A DNA stretch of 64,000 nt, from contig NZ_LR134266.1 of the NCBI RefSeq assembly GCF_900636365.1, positions 571,501 to 635,500 of the forward strand. Reading direction: 5' to 3'. Positions 16,744-25,889 of the stretch are shown here, one piece after another. The notes beneath the pieces are model-generated. The model worked only from the letters and a program-made list of their open reading frames with translations, had not been told where the DNA came from and ran no database searches. Every line of letters begins with the position of its first letter. Position 1 is the first letter of the stretch. The position numbers were made by a program, and so were the translations under genes. The DNA is from Streptococcus viridans. GTDB lineage: Bacteria > Bacillota > Bacilli > Lactobacillales > Streptococcaceae.

Positions 16744-17673
16744 ATGAATAAAACACTTTCAAATCAAAAAAGAAAATTAACAACCATTAAAAATCAAGTA
16801 CTAAAGGCGAGAGATTTTCACTTAGAGGCAGAAAACCTATCTAATACTGAAGCCATTTTAACAGCTCTAAAATCAGATAAGAAAAGCGTTCAAGTTAACT
16901 ACGAAGAAAATGGTGAGATAAGATCATACCTGTATGATCATGTAGATATGATTGATTCTATAAGTCCGTATCCTCTAGTCTCTAATTTTATAGAAAGTAA
17001 AATACCTGAAAACTACCAGTTATTATTGAACGGCTGTTTTTGTTCTGTTATGGCTGATATGGCTTCTGCTAAATATTTAGCTAAAGGTGGCTCAAACTTT
17101 GATACAGATATTTGTTTGAATATCTTATTTGCCCTTGCCTATTTAGATGATACTTATGTAGAGTTTTTAATTGATAAATTAGTGTATTTTAAAGAAGCTC
17201 AAGTTGAAAAAGGGAAGCAACCTATTTTCTTTTCATCCAGTAGTTTATTGCCTTTAGTCGTTTTTCTTTATGGAAATGGGGAGGGTGATCGACTTGCTAG
17301 CTTACTGGAGAATGCTTGTGATGCCAAATATAAACCATTGGACTCTAATCCTTATCATAATGTGAATGATACCTATAAACAGGTTATGGAAACTATTTTT
17401 TCAGAGGATATGGATGTTTTTAGAGAAACAATTTTATCCATGTGTGACTATCATTTAGCGAACACCAAAGACAGTCATTTAGTTGAATTCAATACCTTAC
17501 TATGGCAATATTCCCCAATTGAAATCATAGTTTTATTAAAAGAACGTCAGAAAAGAGGGCTCTCAATCGACGGTATTAGCCATCCCTTGCTTGATGACTT
17601 TTTACCCTATTTCATGGATGACTTTCAGATATCCGAGCAAAACAAGATGATTCTAGGAACAATTTTAGAATAG
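16744..17673 (+). CDS. Large helical island protein (309 aa), unrecognised
   Basis: A 309-residue soluble protein, the largest in the island. It appears mostly helical: NQKRKLTTIKNQVLKARDF, then a long C-terminal half of helices (CLNILFALAYLDDTYVEFLI, LLPLVVFLYGNGEGDRLASL, EFNTLLWQYSPIEIIVLLKE). The layout is reminiscent of PoNi/DUF1911-type immunity proteins, but no signature was firmly identified. ATG 16744 has AGAGGTC just upstream. The sequence is more AT-rich in feel than its neighbours. Confidence 0.5.
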   Translation: MNKTLSNQKRKLTTIKNQVLKARDFHLEAENLSNTEAILTALKSDKKSVQVNYEENGEIRSYLYDHVDMIDSISPYPLVSNFIESKIPENYQLLLNGCFCSVMADMASAKYLAKGGSNFDTDICLNILFALAYLDDTYVEFLIDKLVYFKEAQVEKGKQPIFFSSSSLLPLVVFLYGNGEGDRLASLLENACDAKYKPLDSNPYHNVNDTYKQVMETIFSEDMDVFRETILSMCDYHLANTKDSHLVEFNTLLWQYSPIEIIVLLKERQKRGLSIDGISHPLLDDFLPYFMDDFQISEQNKMILGTILE

Positions 17674-17762
17674 TTGGGTAGAATTAGAATAGATGGAAAA
17701 TGTCAATATCCCGTAGAATCGAATGTCGTTGTAGGGAAAAGACTGCAAAGAGGGGGAAACAC

Positions 17763-18149
17763 GTGAATCTAGAAGCTATAAAATTTGATGATGATCTTGA
17801 AATGAGCGTTTTTATACCAGAGCAAGAAGATTCTATTCGCCTGGTTCTATCGGATGAGCTAGCTTTAGCAGATGAAGTAATGGCCAATGACTACAAAGAA
17901 AAAATCGTTCATATGCTTGGGTCATCTGCTTATTGGTATGAGTTAGCTGAAAAACGAATCTTTTCGGAACTATCCATGATGGGGCAGTTAATGGCGATTT
18001 ATCTGCTCTCCGAACAGACGTCATCCGATTTTATTTTTGGCTTATTATATAGAGTGGACGCTGAAGTAGAGCATGGAAGAGGAATGAAGATCTCACTTGA
18101 AGAGATGACCATCATTGAGTACGGCGATGCTGAGAGAGCATTTTGTTAG
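17763..18149 (+). CDS. DUF6985-like putative immunity protein (paralogue of the gene at 10757)
   Basis: A 128-residue protein starting at GTG 17763, chosen because AGAGGGGG lies eight bases upstream and because the resulting N-terminus (MNLEAIKFDDDLEMSVFIP) aligns with that of the paralogue at 10757. The far-upstream ATG 17700 would add 21 arginine- and cysteine-rich residues with no counterpart. Shared landmarks with the paralogue are LLSEQ, FIFGL, EVEHGRGMKISLE and EYGDAERAF. This is a within-island duplication with strong divergence. Confidence 0.65.
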   Translation: MNLEAIKFDDDLEMSVFIPEQEDSIRLVLSDELALADEVMANDYKEKIVHMLGSSAYWYELAEKRIFSELSMMGQLMAIYLLSEQTSSDFIFGLLYRVDAEVEHGRGMKISLEEMTIIEYGDAERAFC

Positions 18150-18206
18150 ATTAGAAGTCTAACGAATTGCGAATACTCCTCTCGTTCATATTAAAGGAGA
18201 ATGAAG

Positions 18207-18527
18207 ATGAAAAAGACTTACTTTGTTTATCGAGATAGTGGAGCGATAGAAAGGCAAAGTGATGGAGTTGAATTCTGTAAAATACCGGAGTTTTGTGATG
18301 ATCAGATCTATTTTTATTGCGATGAATATATGCTCTTTTGGACTTCCATTGATGATGTAGGGGATATAGAGAAGGCTAGGGATTTTAAATTAAAAGACAA
18401 CATAGTACCAGCAAGGCTAGAAGAGATTAGTGATGAAGGATTGATTGGCTACATAGATACAGTGAAACAATACAATATTGAGAATGGTAAAGTTGTGGGG
18501 ATAACCTATATCCATTTAGATTCCTAG
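18207..18527 (+). CDS. Uncharacterised small island protein (106 aa)
   Basis: A 106-residue acidic soluble protein, beta-rich and not recognised. It begins MKKTYFVYRDSGAIE; the middle has DDQIYFYCDEYMLFWTSI and the end GKVVGITYIHLD. ATG 18207 is preferred over ATG 18201, since AAAGGAGA (18193-18200) abuts the latter. Two cysteines (in EFCKIPEFCD) could be structural. A role in immunity is inferred from position. Confidence 0.5.
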   Translation: MKKTYFVYRDSGAIERQSDGVEFCKIPEFCDDQIYFYCDEYMLFWTSIDDVGDIEKARDFKLKDNIVPARLEEISDEGLIGYIDTVKQYNIENGKVVGITYIHLDS

Positions 18528-18578
18528 GAAATTGCACTGAGGAACTCCCCATATCCTGTTAGAAATAGAGGTAATAAA

Positions 18579-19133
18579 ATGAAAGAGGCCAAAGAACTCT
18601 TCGTGAAAAATGGCTTTTCGCGACTAAAGCGAACCAATAACTATTATAAAATCAATCATGATTTTTTCACGGTCATCTATTTTCAACGAAAATCAAATGG
18701 GACTGCCTATTTCGTTAATATTGGCATTCATCCCCTCTTTCTGGAATCGGGACAGTTAGAAGAAGTGGATTGTGCTCTAAGGACTCGATTAGGTTCTATC
18801 GATAATAGAAATGGCATGGATCAAGCTGAATTGGAAAAGGCTGTTCAAGAGGCTATCGATTTTACTACTCAGTATTCATCGTATCCTACCGTATTTTCGA
18901 GCATAAATCCCGAGAAGGATCTTGAGAAGGATGGGTTGCTAAAAGATTTCTCTATCACCAAAGTGAACTTATGCAGATTGTATGTTGAGTATTATGATAC
19001 CATTGATTCTAAGAAACTGGCTTTAGATTTCGCAAACTATGGCTTATCCATTACACCTAAGATTGCCTCTGTACCTAAAAACTTCTTTAAAACCTATATT
19101 CGTTCGGGAGAAATAGTCAAAACTACTTATTAG
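18579..19133 (+). CDS. DUF4304 domain protein, putative immunity
   Basis: A 184-residue soluble protein. The N-terminal half fits DUF4304: LFVKNGFSRLKRTNNYYKIN, then FTVIYFQRKSNGTAYFVNIG, a strand pair with FVN-type ending that is typical of the family. The C-terminal half is helical. DUF4304 proteins are common in immunity clusters of Firmicutes and their mechanism is unknown. GAGGTAATAAA precedes ATG 18579. Confidence 0.65.
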   Translation: MKEAKELFVKNGFSRLKRTNNYYKINHDFFTVIYFQRKSNGTAYFVNIGIHPLFLESGQLEEVDCALRTRLGSIDNRNGMDQAELEKAVQEAIDFTTQYSSYPTVFSSINPEKDLEKDGLLKDFSITKVNLCRLYVEYYDTIDSKKLALDFANYGLSITPKIASVPKNFFKTYIRSGEIVKTTY

Positions 19134-19285
19134 GGTGGAATGAAAGTTCTGATTGACTGATAAACATCCTGACGAAAGGAATCGGTAGGAGAAAATGTAT
19201 ACATCTTAATGAACAAATCTAAGACCTTTATAATAATCTAGAGCTGGCATTCTATGTCAATCTTGTACCAAAAAGGAAATAAGAA

Positions 19286-19645
19286 ATGAAAAACTATTTA
19301 CTGGACGAAAGGATATTTCAGTATCCTGAATCGTTTAAAAAATTGATCGAACTTAATTTAGTTGATTTTGATTGTTGGTATCTGTTGGATTCAGAATGGG
19401 CTCTGTCTTTGTACAAGGGATTGCAGGAAAGGTACCCAAGCAGAAAGTTGATTCCATTTGCTAAAAGAGGAGATTGTGATGATACAGCTTGTTTTGAAAT
19501 AGGAAAGGGCAATAATGTCCAACTCATTCATGACTTTGCTGCCGAAGGATGGGAGCAACGAAAAGAGTTTAATGACTTTTGGGAATGGGTAGAATATGCG
19601 GTCAAATGCATGATAGAGTACAATAAAGAGGATGGGATTGAATAA
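19286..19645 (+). CDS. SUKH-superfamily protein
   Basis: A 119-residue soluble protein. The segment DDTACFEIGKGNNVQLIHDF followed by AAEGWEQRKEFNDFWEWVEYA is the SUKH-type pattern of an acidic turn, a strand with IHDF, a GWE motif and a terminal aromatic helix. It is shorter than classical SMI1/KNR4 proteins. AAAAGGAAATAAGA precedes ATG 19286. The 152 bases upstream hold no gene. Confidence 0.65.
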   Translation: MKNYLLDERIFQYPESFKKLIELNLVDFDCWYLLDSEWALSLYKGLQERYPSRKLIPFAKRGDCDDTACFEIGKGNNVQLIHDFAAEGWEQRKEFNDFWEWVEYAVKCMIEYNKEDGIE

Positions 19646-19709
19646 TCGCAAGCTCTTTTCTAGGGACGAAGGAACTCGTCTCTAATGATTTACAAGGCAA
19701 GGAGAACAA

Positions 19710-20297
19710 ATGGAAACGATCAGCCAATTATTAAATGAGATTGAAAAATGTCTCCAACAGCTAGATCATTCTTGTTTAGACTTTCTAAATCCGGGAATAT
19801 CTTCTCAACAGATTCAAGAATTGTTTGAGGAAATCCCATTGCAGCCAACCCAGGACTTGCGTGCTCTTTATACTTGGAGAAACGGTTCAGAAGATAGTGA
19901 GGGGATCACACTCGGTGAGCTGGCATTTTTTCCTGGTTTCTATTTGATGTCTCTGGAAGAGAGTATCCAGACCTACTTAGAACTAAGAGAAACGGATGCT
20001 TGGGGCAAGTCTTGGTTCCCAATTTTTGCCAGTGGAGGAGGAGATTTTTATGCCATGAACTTGGCTCCAGAAGCTCAGGGACAAATTCTTGGTTTTTATG
20101 TATTTGAAGAGGAGGCTCAGGTCGAATACCGGTCATTAGAATCTATGCTCATAGCTCTTAAAAACTGTTATGAACAAGGTATTATTTTCCGGAATGAACA
20201 AGGTTACTTGGATATGGATTATAGGAAGCATGCTGAGATAGCGCATGACATAAATCCAGAGGTAAAGATATGGATTGAATTCTTAAAAGAGACGTAA
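19710..20297 (+). CDS. SMI1/KNR4 (SUKH-1) family immunity protein
   Basis: A 195-residue soluble protein and the clearest SUKH member here: LRALYTWRNGSE near residue 51, then LGELAFFPGFYLMSLEESI, then WFPIFASGGGDFYAMNLA (the conserved Gly-Gly-Asp turn), then ILGFYVFEEE and the closing helix SLESMLIALKNCYE. SMI1/KNR4 proteins in bacteria act as immunity proteins against toxin nucleases and deaminases. AAGGAGAACAA precedes ATG 19710. The next SUKH gene follows by about 20 bases. Confidence 0.85.
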   Translation: METISQLLNEIEKCLQQLDHSCLDFLNPGISSQQIQELFEEIPLQPTQDLRALYTWRNGSEDSEGITLGELAFFPGFYLMSLEESIQTYLELRETDAWGKSWFPIFASGGGDFYAMNLAPEAQGQILGFYVFEEEAQVEYRSLESMLIALKNCYEQGIIFRNEQGYLDMDYRKHAEIAHDINPEVKIWIEFLKET

Positions 20298-20320
20298 GAG
20301 GAATGACCAAGGATAGAAAA

Positions 20321-20872
20321 ATGGCAGTAGTGACTGTATTAAAAAAGATCATTAGACTCTATGAGGAAACAACGTTTATTCCCCAACCAGTGAGTTTTTC
20401 AAACGAAAAATTAAGGATTCAGTCCTCAGATTTGACAGGAGAATTACTTGATTATTATCAACATATAGTGTTCAATGAGGATTTATTTTTTGCTAATCAA
20501 ACTTTTAATATCATTTTATTGGCATTAGATTCTCCTGCAAGGACAGTCGAATGTTGGGCCTTACAAGATATTCTTCAGTTTAGTGAAGGACAATACCAGA
20601 TATTCGCTACTACAGATACAGATGATATTCTTTTCTGTGATATGAAAGATGACAGTTCTCCAGTTTACGCGGGCAGTCCTGGAGATCCTAATTTCTACAA
20701 ACTCAGCGAAAGTTTGACGGAGTTTTTGGAGTTTTATTTCGCTTTTTCAAATTTTTGGGGCCAAAGAGAAGATGTCCCACAGGAGGAATATATTGTAGGG
20801 ACAGGTGACTTGATAGAGCGCTACCTTTCCCCAGACGTCCAAGCTACAGCGAAAGAATATCTACTTCGGTAA
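20321..20872 (+). CDS. SUKH-family immunity protein (paralogue of the gene at 15656)
   Basis: A 183-residue soluble protein when started at ATG 20321, which has AAGGA seven bases upstream and gives the N-terminus MAVVTVLKKIIRLYEE aligning with MILNLLKEFVEVYHR of the 15656 protein; ATG 20303 would add six residues. The landmarks are LLDYYQHIVF, YQIFATTDTDDILFCDM, SPVYAGSPGDPNFYKLSESL and TEFLEFYF. The divergence between the paralogues fits immunity proteins tracking different toxin variants. Confidence 0.65.
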   Translation: MAVVTVLKKIIRLYEETTFIPQPVSFSNEKLRIQSSDLTGELLDYYQHIVFNEDLFFANQTFNIILLALDSPARTVECWALQDILQFSEGQYQIFATTDTDDILFCDMKDDSSPVYAGSPGDPNFYKLSESLTEFLEFYFAFSNFWGQREDVPQEEYIVGTGDLIERYLSPDVQATAKEYLLR

Positions 20873-20879
20873 GATTGAC

Positions 20880-20899
20880 CTGAGAAAAGCATTTCTCAG
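20880..20899 (+). other. Perfect hairpin between island genes
   Basis: CTGAGAAA - AGCA - TTTCTCAG with no T run after it. It could be an RNA processing or stability element between the SUKH and DUF6707-like genes. Confidence 0.5.
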
Positions 20900-20931
20900 T
20901 AACAAAAAGTGAATTGGATAGGAGAAAAGAA

Positions 20932-21537
20932 ATGAATGTGAAAGAACTAATCGAAGAGGTTGAAAATGATGTCGAGTTAGTCTCGTATTTAAACTGGATC
21001 CCTAAAAAGAATAAGAAGACCCAAGCTAGCTATCTCGAATCACTGAATCGTCTGGCCTATTTACTTTATCTGGATGGTCAAGAGGAAATGGCTAAGGAAT
21101 TATTAGATCGTATCATACAAGTCCCATTTGAAGGGAATTATAACACCTGGACCTTTGTTGATAGCGCTCTGGTTTTATTGGCTTATCTGGAAAGAGAGGC
21201 AGAAAATCAGGTACTCATCTATAAAAAACTCCTTTTATCTCCATTAGAACAAGGGGAGGAATCCACTCAAAACATAAGAAGGAGAGTTCATCAGAGATTT
21301 TTGAATGGTGATAGCTTGGAGCAAAAGCTTGCAAAAATCGAGCAGGCTTCAAGTCCTGAATCGGAAATGGAACGCCGTTTGCTATACTTGACAGATTTAT
21401 TGAAGATTCACCTTTTTATTGCTGAGTCAACGTTTGAAGAGACAGATATCCAGACAAAAATCGAAGAGAATATGGAGATACTGAAGAAGTATATCAAGGA
21501 GCATGAAATCTATAGCCTCTTTCCTTTTAAGGGATAA
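20932..21537 (+). CDS. DUF6707-like helical protein
   Basis: A 201-residue soluble, all-helical protein. The motif RLAYLLYLDGQEEMAKELLD followed by PFEGNYNTWTFVDSALVLLAYL looks like DUF6707, a family found in immunity clusters; the name is from memory of the motif. ATG 20932 has ATAGGAG at 20918-20924, and the upstream TTG 20914 is rejected. It is the last gene of the island proper. Confidence 0.55.
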   Translation: MNVKELIEEVENDVELVSYLNWIPKKNKKTQASYLESLNRLAYLLYLDGQEEMAKELLDRIIQVPFEGNYNTWTFVDSALVLLAYLEREAENQVLIYKKLLLSPLEQGEESTQNIRRRVHQRFLNGDSLEQKLAKIEQASSPESEMERRLLYLTDLLKIHLFIAESTFEETDIQTKIEENMEILKKYIKEHEIYSLFPFKG

Positions 21538-21577
21538 GGTAAGTTATCGATCTTGGACTTTTAGAAAAGAGTAGAAT

Positions 21578-22057
21578 ATGGCAATCAAAAAACACTTTGG
21601 GGTATACGGCATTTGCTATGAGAATGGGAAACTTCTCTGTATTGAAAAAACAAGAGGCCCCTATCAGCATCGTTTTGACCTACCAGGTGGTAGCCAGGAA
21701 CTCGGTGAGGGGTTGACGGAAACCCTCAAGAGAGAAGTTCTGGAGGAGACAGGATATACAATTAACAGTTACTCAAATCCTAGGGTTTATGACGTGCTGG
21801 TTCAAGAAGAAGGGCAAGACTTCGCTGTACATCATATCATGGTCTTTTATGATATCGAACTCGATTTCGAAGGCTCTCAAAAATCCCTTCCTCATGAAGT
21901 TCTTGATGGAAGTAATGATTCAGCAAATGTCATTTGGCTGAATTTGGAAGAAATTACCGAAGAAAATGCCTCGCCTTTAGTATTAAAAGTGAAGGCAGAG
22001 TTACGAGGATTTCCTGAATTAGAACGGACAAGCTATAAGAATTGGAAGGTAAAATAG
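21578..22057 (+). CDS. NUDIX hydrolase
   Basis: A 159-residue cytoplasmic enzyme. The Nudix box GGSQELGEGLTETLKREV followed by LEETGY fits the Gx5Ex7REUxEExGU consensus with all metal-binding glutamates present. NUDIX enzymes hydrolyse nucleoside diphosphates linked to another moiety; the substrate is not predictable here. Eight bases separate it from the GNAT gene, so the pair is probably co-transcribed. It lies between the immunity island and the core genome. Confidence 0.88.
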   Translation: MAIKKHFGVYGICYENGKLLCIEKTRGPYQHRFDLPGGSQELGEGLTETLKREVLEETGYTINSYSNPRVYDVLVQEEGQDFAVHHIMVFYDIELDFEGSQKSLPHEVLDGSNDSANVIWLNLEEITEENASPLVLKVKAELRGFPELERTSYKNWKVK

Positions 22058-22064
22058 AGGGATA

Positions 22065-22793
22065 ATGGAACTATTTAAAACATGGAAGAAATATATGGTT
22101 CTCTATGGTCTTAAATCTCAAATCGGGACTGTTTATCGAAACAGTGATAGGACAACGAGCTTTTATGATATTGGGAATTTTCTATACCTAGCAGGGGAGT
22201 TGGATTCCAGATTTTGGGAAGATTTTGTTAGGCAATATGGTTTAGATTTTAAGATTATTATTTCAGAAGACACTAAGTGGCAAGATTTTCTGCATCAGAA
22301 AGTGGAGCTAATTTCTTTTACTCGCTATTCTTTTAAAGATAAGGCAAATTTTCAAGTTGAATTTCTAAATGATCTAGTTAGTCAGTTAGAGAAAGGTTAC
22401 AATATTGTGCCTATTGATAATCGTATTTATAACTGCCTTTCTGAGGAAGAATGGTCACAAGATTTACAGGGGGATTTTGAGTCCTACCAGGATTTTGCTT
22501 TAAAAGGTGGATTTGGCTTTGTGATTCTTAAAAATAATGAAGTGATTGCTGGGATTTCCTCAGGGTTAGTTTACCAAGGAGCAGTTGAAGTGGAAGTTGC
22601 AACTAGACCAAACGAACAAGGAAATGGATTTGCTAAAAAGCTTGGTGCTGCAATGATTCTAGAGAGTTTAAATAGAGATATGTTTCCACTTTGGGATGCT
22701 CATAACGAGGCTTCCAAAAAAGTAGCAGAATTTTTAGGATATGAGTTAGTTGAACCTTATGAAGCTTTTGAACTAGAGGAAAGTGTCGTATAA
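22065..22793 (+). CDS. GNAT family acetyltransferase
   Basis: A 242-residue protein. The C-terminal half has the GNAT core: GFGFVILKNNEVIAG, then VEVEVATRPNEQGNGFAKKL with the acetyl-CoA binding Q-x-x-G-x-G/A loop (RPNEQGNGFA), and PLWDAHNEASKKVAEFLGYE, where the Asn-x-x-Ser and GY pattern closes the site. The N-terminal half (about 1-110) is a separate helical domain, as in the GNAT_acetyltran (PF12746-type) group. The substrate is unknown. ATG 22065 is 8 bases after the NUDIX stop. Confidence 0.82.
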   Translation: MELFKTWKKYMVLYGLKSQIGTVYRNSDRTTSFYDIGNFLYLAGELDSRFWEDFVRQYGLDFKIIISEDTKWQDFLHQKVELISFTRYSFKDKANFQVEFLNDLVSQLEKGYNIVPIDNRIYNCLSEEEWSQDLQGDFESYQDFALKGGFGFVILKNNEVIAGISSGLVYQGAVEVEVATRPNEQGNGFAKKLGAAMILESLNRDMFPLWDAHNEASKKVAEFLGYELVEPYEAFELEESVV

Positions 22794-22834
22794 TGATATC
22801 TGATAGTGTATCTTTTAAGACGAGGTGAATGAAC

Positions 22835-23734
22835 ATGCAAAATCAACTAGCTCTTAGTGGCGAAAAAATTGTTGAAAAAGTTTATCCCCATTTATTGCAC
22901 CACGTCGGCTTGATTCGTGGGGAATACTTGTTGAGAGAACTCAATCAAAACATCCTGTTACCAAGTTGTCAGCAATTTGTGAAAGATTATCTAGACACTA
23001 TTTGCCATCTATACTCAGATGAAGAAGTCTGGTATCGCTTTTCAGAGTTAACAAATGCAGAAGCAAATAGTCTAGACTGGACTAAAGAGTATTTTGATGA
23101 ACGCCACCCCTTATTTGGATATAGAGGGACTAGGCGTTTATTGGCGTGTCCAGATGAATTTCAGGCTGAGGGTCATGTCGTTACAGAAATTTATCAAACT
23201 AATCCCAATCTGTCTGTTATTTTTCCTTTTGTGAATGATGCTGAACAGTTAAAACAAGCTATTAGAGTATTGCGCCAGCATGGTTTTACTGGAAAAGTTG
23301 GAACAATGATTGAATTACCGTCAGCGTATTTTGACTTAGACAGGATACTGGAAACGGGCATTTCAAAGATTGTAGTTGGAATGAATGATTTAACTTCTTT
23401 TATTTTTGCGACTGTGAGAAACAGTCAATGGCATGATATGGAAAGTCCAATTATGTTAGATATGTTGAGACAGATGCAGGATAAAGCAAGGAAGAACAAG
23501 ATTGATTTTGCTGTAGCAGGCTATCTGAATACTTCTTTCATACAAAAAATGAATCAGATGGGTATCGAATGTATTCTCCATTACAGCTCTATTCCAGAGA
23601 TTTTTGATTTAGAAATTGACCATCCAGACCATCTTAAACGTATAAAAGAAGAAAGTAAAAAATTACAAAGGAGAACCCATGACACCGCAAGAAATGTGGA
23701 ATGCCTACAAGAAAATCAATCCCTCTATCAGTGA
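22835..23734 (+). CDS. Stand-alone PEP-utilising-enzyme TIM barrel, catalytic Cys missing
   Basis: A 299-residue protein related to the C-terminal PEP-binding barrel of enzyme I, PPDK and PEP synthase. The landmarks appear in order: HVGLIRGEYLL (GLxRxE), HPLFGYRGTRR, VGTMIELPSAYFDL (MIExPSA), VVGMNDLTSF (GxNDLT) and TVRN. The expected active-site CG motif is replaced by AVAGYLNTSF, so the proton-donating Cys is absent, and there is no phosphohistidine swivel domain or ATP-grasp domain. It may bind PEP or pyruvate without full catalysis. ATG 22835 suits GAGGTG better than ATG 22829. Its last 56 bases overlap the ASCH gene. Confidence 0.75.
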   Translation: MQNQLALSGEKIVEKVYPHLLHHVGLIRGEYLLRELNQNILLPSCQQFVKDYLDTICHLYSDEEVWYRFSELTNAEANSLDWTKEYFDERHPLFGYRGTRRLLACPDEFQAEGHVVTEIYQTNPNLSVIFPFVNDAEQLKQAIRVLRQHGFTGKVGTMIELPSAYFDLDRILETGISKIVVGMNDLTSFIFATVRNSQWHDMESPIMLDMLRQMQDKARKNKIDFAVAGYLNTSFIQKMNQMGIECILHYSSIPEIFDLEIDHPDHLKRIKEESKKLQRRTHDTARNVECLQENQSLYQ

Positions 23735-24119
23735 TGAGATAGACGCCTGGGCTTTTGGAGTAAAGGCAGATCTCTTGGCTGACTTGGTTCTAAGAGGCGA
23801 AAAAACAGCAACAGCCTCAGCTTACGACCTCTACGCAGTAGAGGACGAACCCCTTCCACAAGAAGGGACTTTCGATATCATTTTAGATAGCCAAGATCAG
23901 GCTATCTGCATTGTCGAAATTACCAAGGTTTCTGTTCAGCCCTTCCATCAAGTGTCTGCTGACCATGCCTTCAAGGAAGGTGAAGGAGACAAATCTCTGA
24001 CCTATTGGCGTCAGGTTCATGAGGAGTTTTTCACGGAGTGGCTGGAGGAAGCAGGTCTGACGTTTAAACCTGACAGCAAGGTGGTTTTAGAAGAATTTCG
24101 CAAGGTTTATCCATTATAG
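23679..24119 (+). CDS. ASCH domain protein
   Basis: A 146-residue protein with the ASCH (PUA-like) fold: helical start MTPQEMWNAYKKINPS, WAFGVKADLLADLVLRGEKTATAS (the GxKT signature), then PLPQEGTFDIILDSQDQAIC and a C-terminal FRKVYPL. ASCH proteins bind RNA or nucleosides; one bacterial group cleaves N4-acetylcytidine. AAGGAGAACCC precedes ATG 23679. The start lies inside the 3' end of the upstream PEP-barrel gene. A terminator follows at once. Confidence 0.88.
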   Translation: MTPQEMWNAYKKINPSISDEIDAWAFGVKADLLADLVLRGEKTATASAYDLYAVEDEPLPQEGTFDIILDSQDQAICIVEITKVSVQPFHQVSADHAFKEGEGDKSLTYWRQVHEEFFTEWLEEAGLTFKPDSKVVLEEFRKVYPL

Positions 24120-24120
24120 A

Positions 24121-24153
24121 ACGAGGCTGGGCAAAAACTGTCCAGCCTTCGAT
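24121..24153 (+). terminator. Terminator after the ASCH gene
   Basis: AGGCTGGGCA / TGTCCAGCCT arms around a short A-rich loop, immediately after the ASCH stop. The T run is short, so strength is uncertain. Confidence 0.6.
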
Positions 24154-24174
24154 GTTTAATAGGAATAACTGTAT

Positions 24175-24424
24175 GACGCAGTGGTTGAATGCTCAAAGCA
24201 CTGCTTTTAGGTGGTGGATAGGACTTGCGAAGCAAGGTTCCTAAGTATTTGTTCGCTACTTAGCTCCAAAGATGACCTCTGAAGATGGAAAACCATGTTT
24301 TCTTTATCTGCAACCTCCAACAGTCTCCCAGACTGTTGGAGCTGTGCGGGGGTGGGAAAATTGAAAAGGTTTGGGAACCTTTTCAACTTTTGTTTAATTA
24401 GTCGAAGTTCTTTCCCACTCCCTT
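24175..24424. repeat. Intergenic array of consecutive hairpins
   Basis: The 381-base gap before glmU has no gene but carries a row of inverted repeats, each of a different sequence: GCAGTG/CACTGC (24178-24204, with inner TTGA/TCAA), CTTGC/GCAAG (about 24224-24236), CTAAGTA/TACTTAG (24241-24263), ATGG/CCAT (about 24285-24296), CTCCAACAGTCT/AGACTGTTGGAG (24315-24341) and TTGAAAAGGTT/AACCTTTTCAA (24361-24386). The last is bracketed by GTGGGAAA and its near complement TTTCCCAC. Similar arrays occur at 29.06 and 42.70 kb. Confidence 0.7.
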
Positions 24425-24439
24425 TGGTTCGGATCTAAT

Positions 24440-25880
<1,441 letters not shown>

Positions 25881-25889
25881 GAGATTTTC

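Noticed and set aside
10336..21537. Prophage or integrative element
   Set aside because: No integrase, terminase, structural, relaxase or conjugation gene and no flanking tRNA or direct repeat was seen, although the region is clearly accessory.
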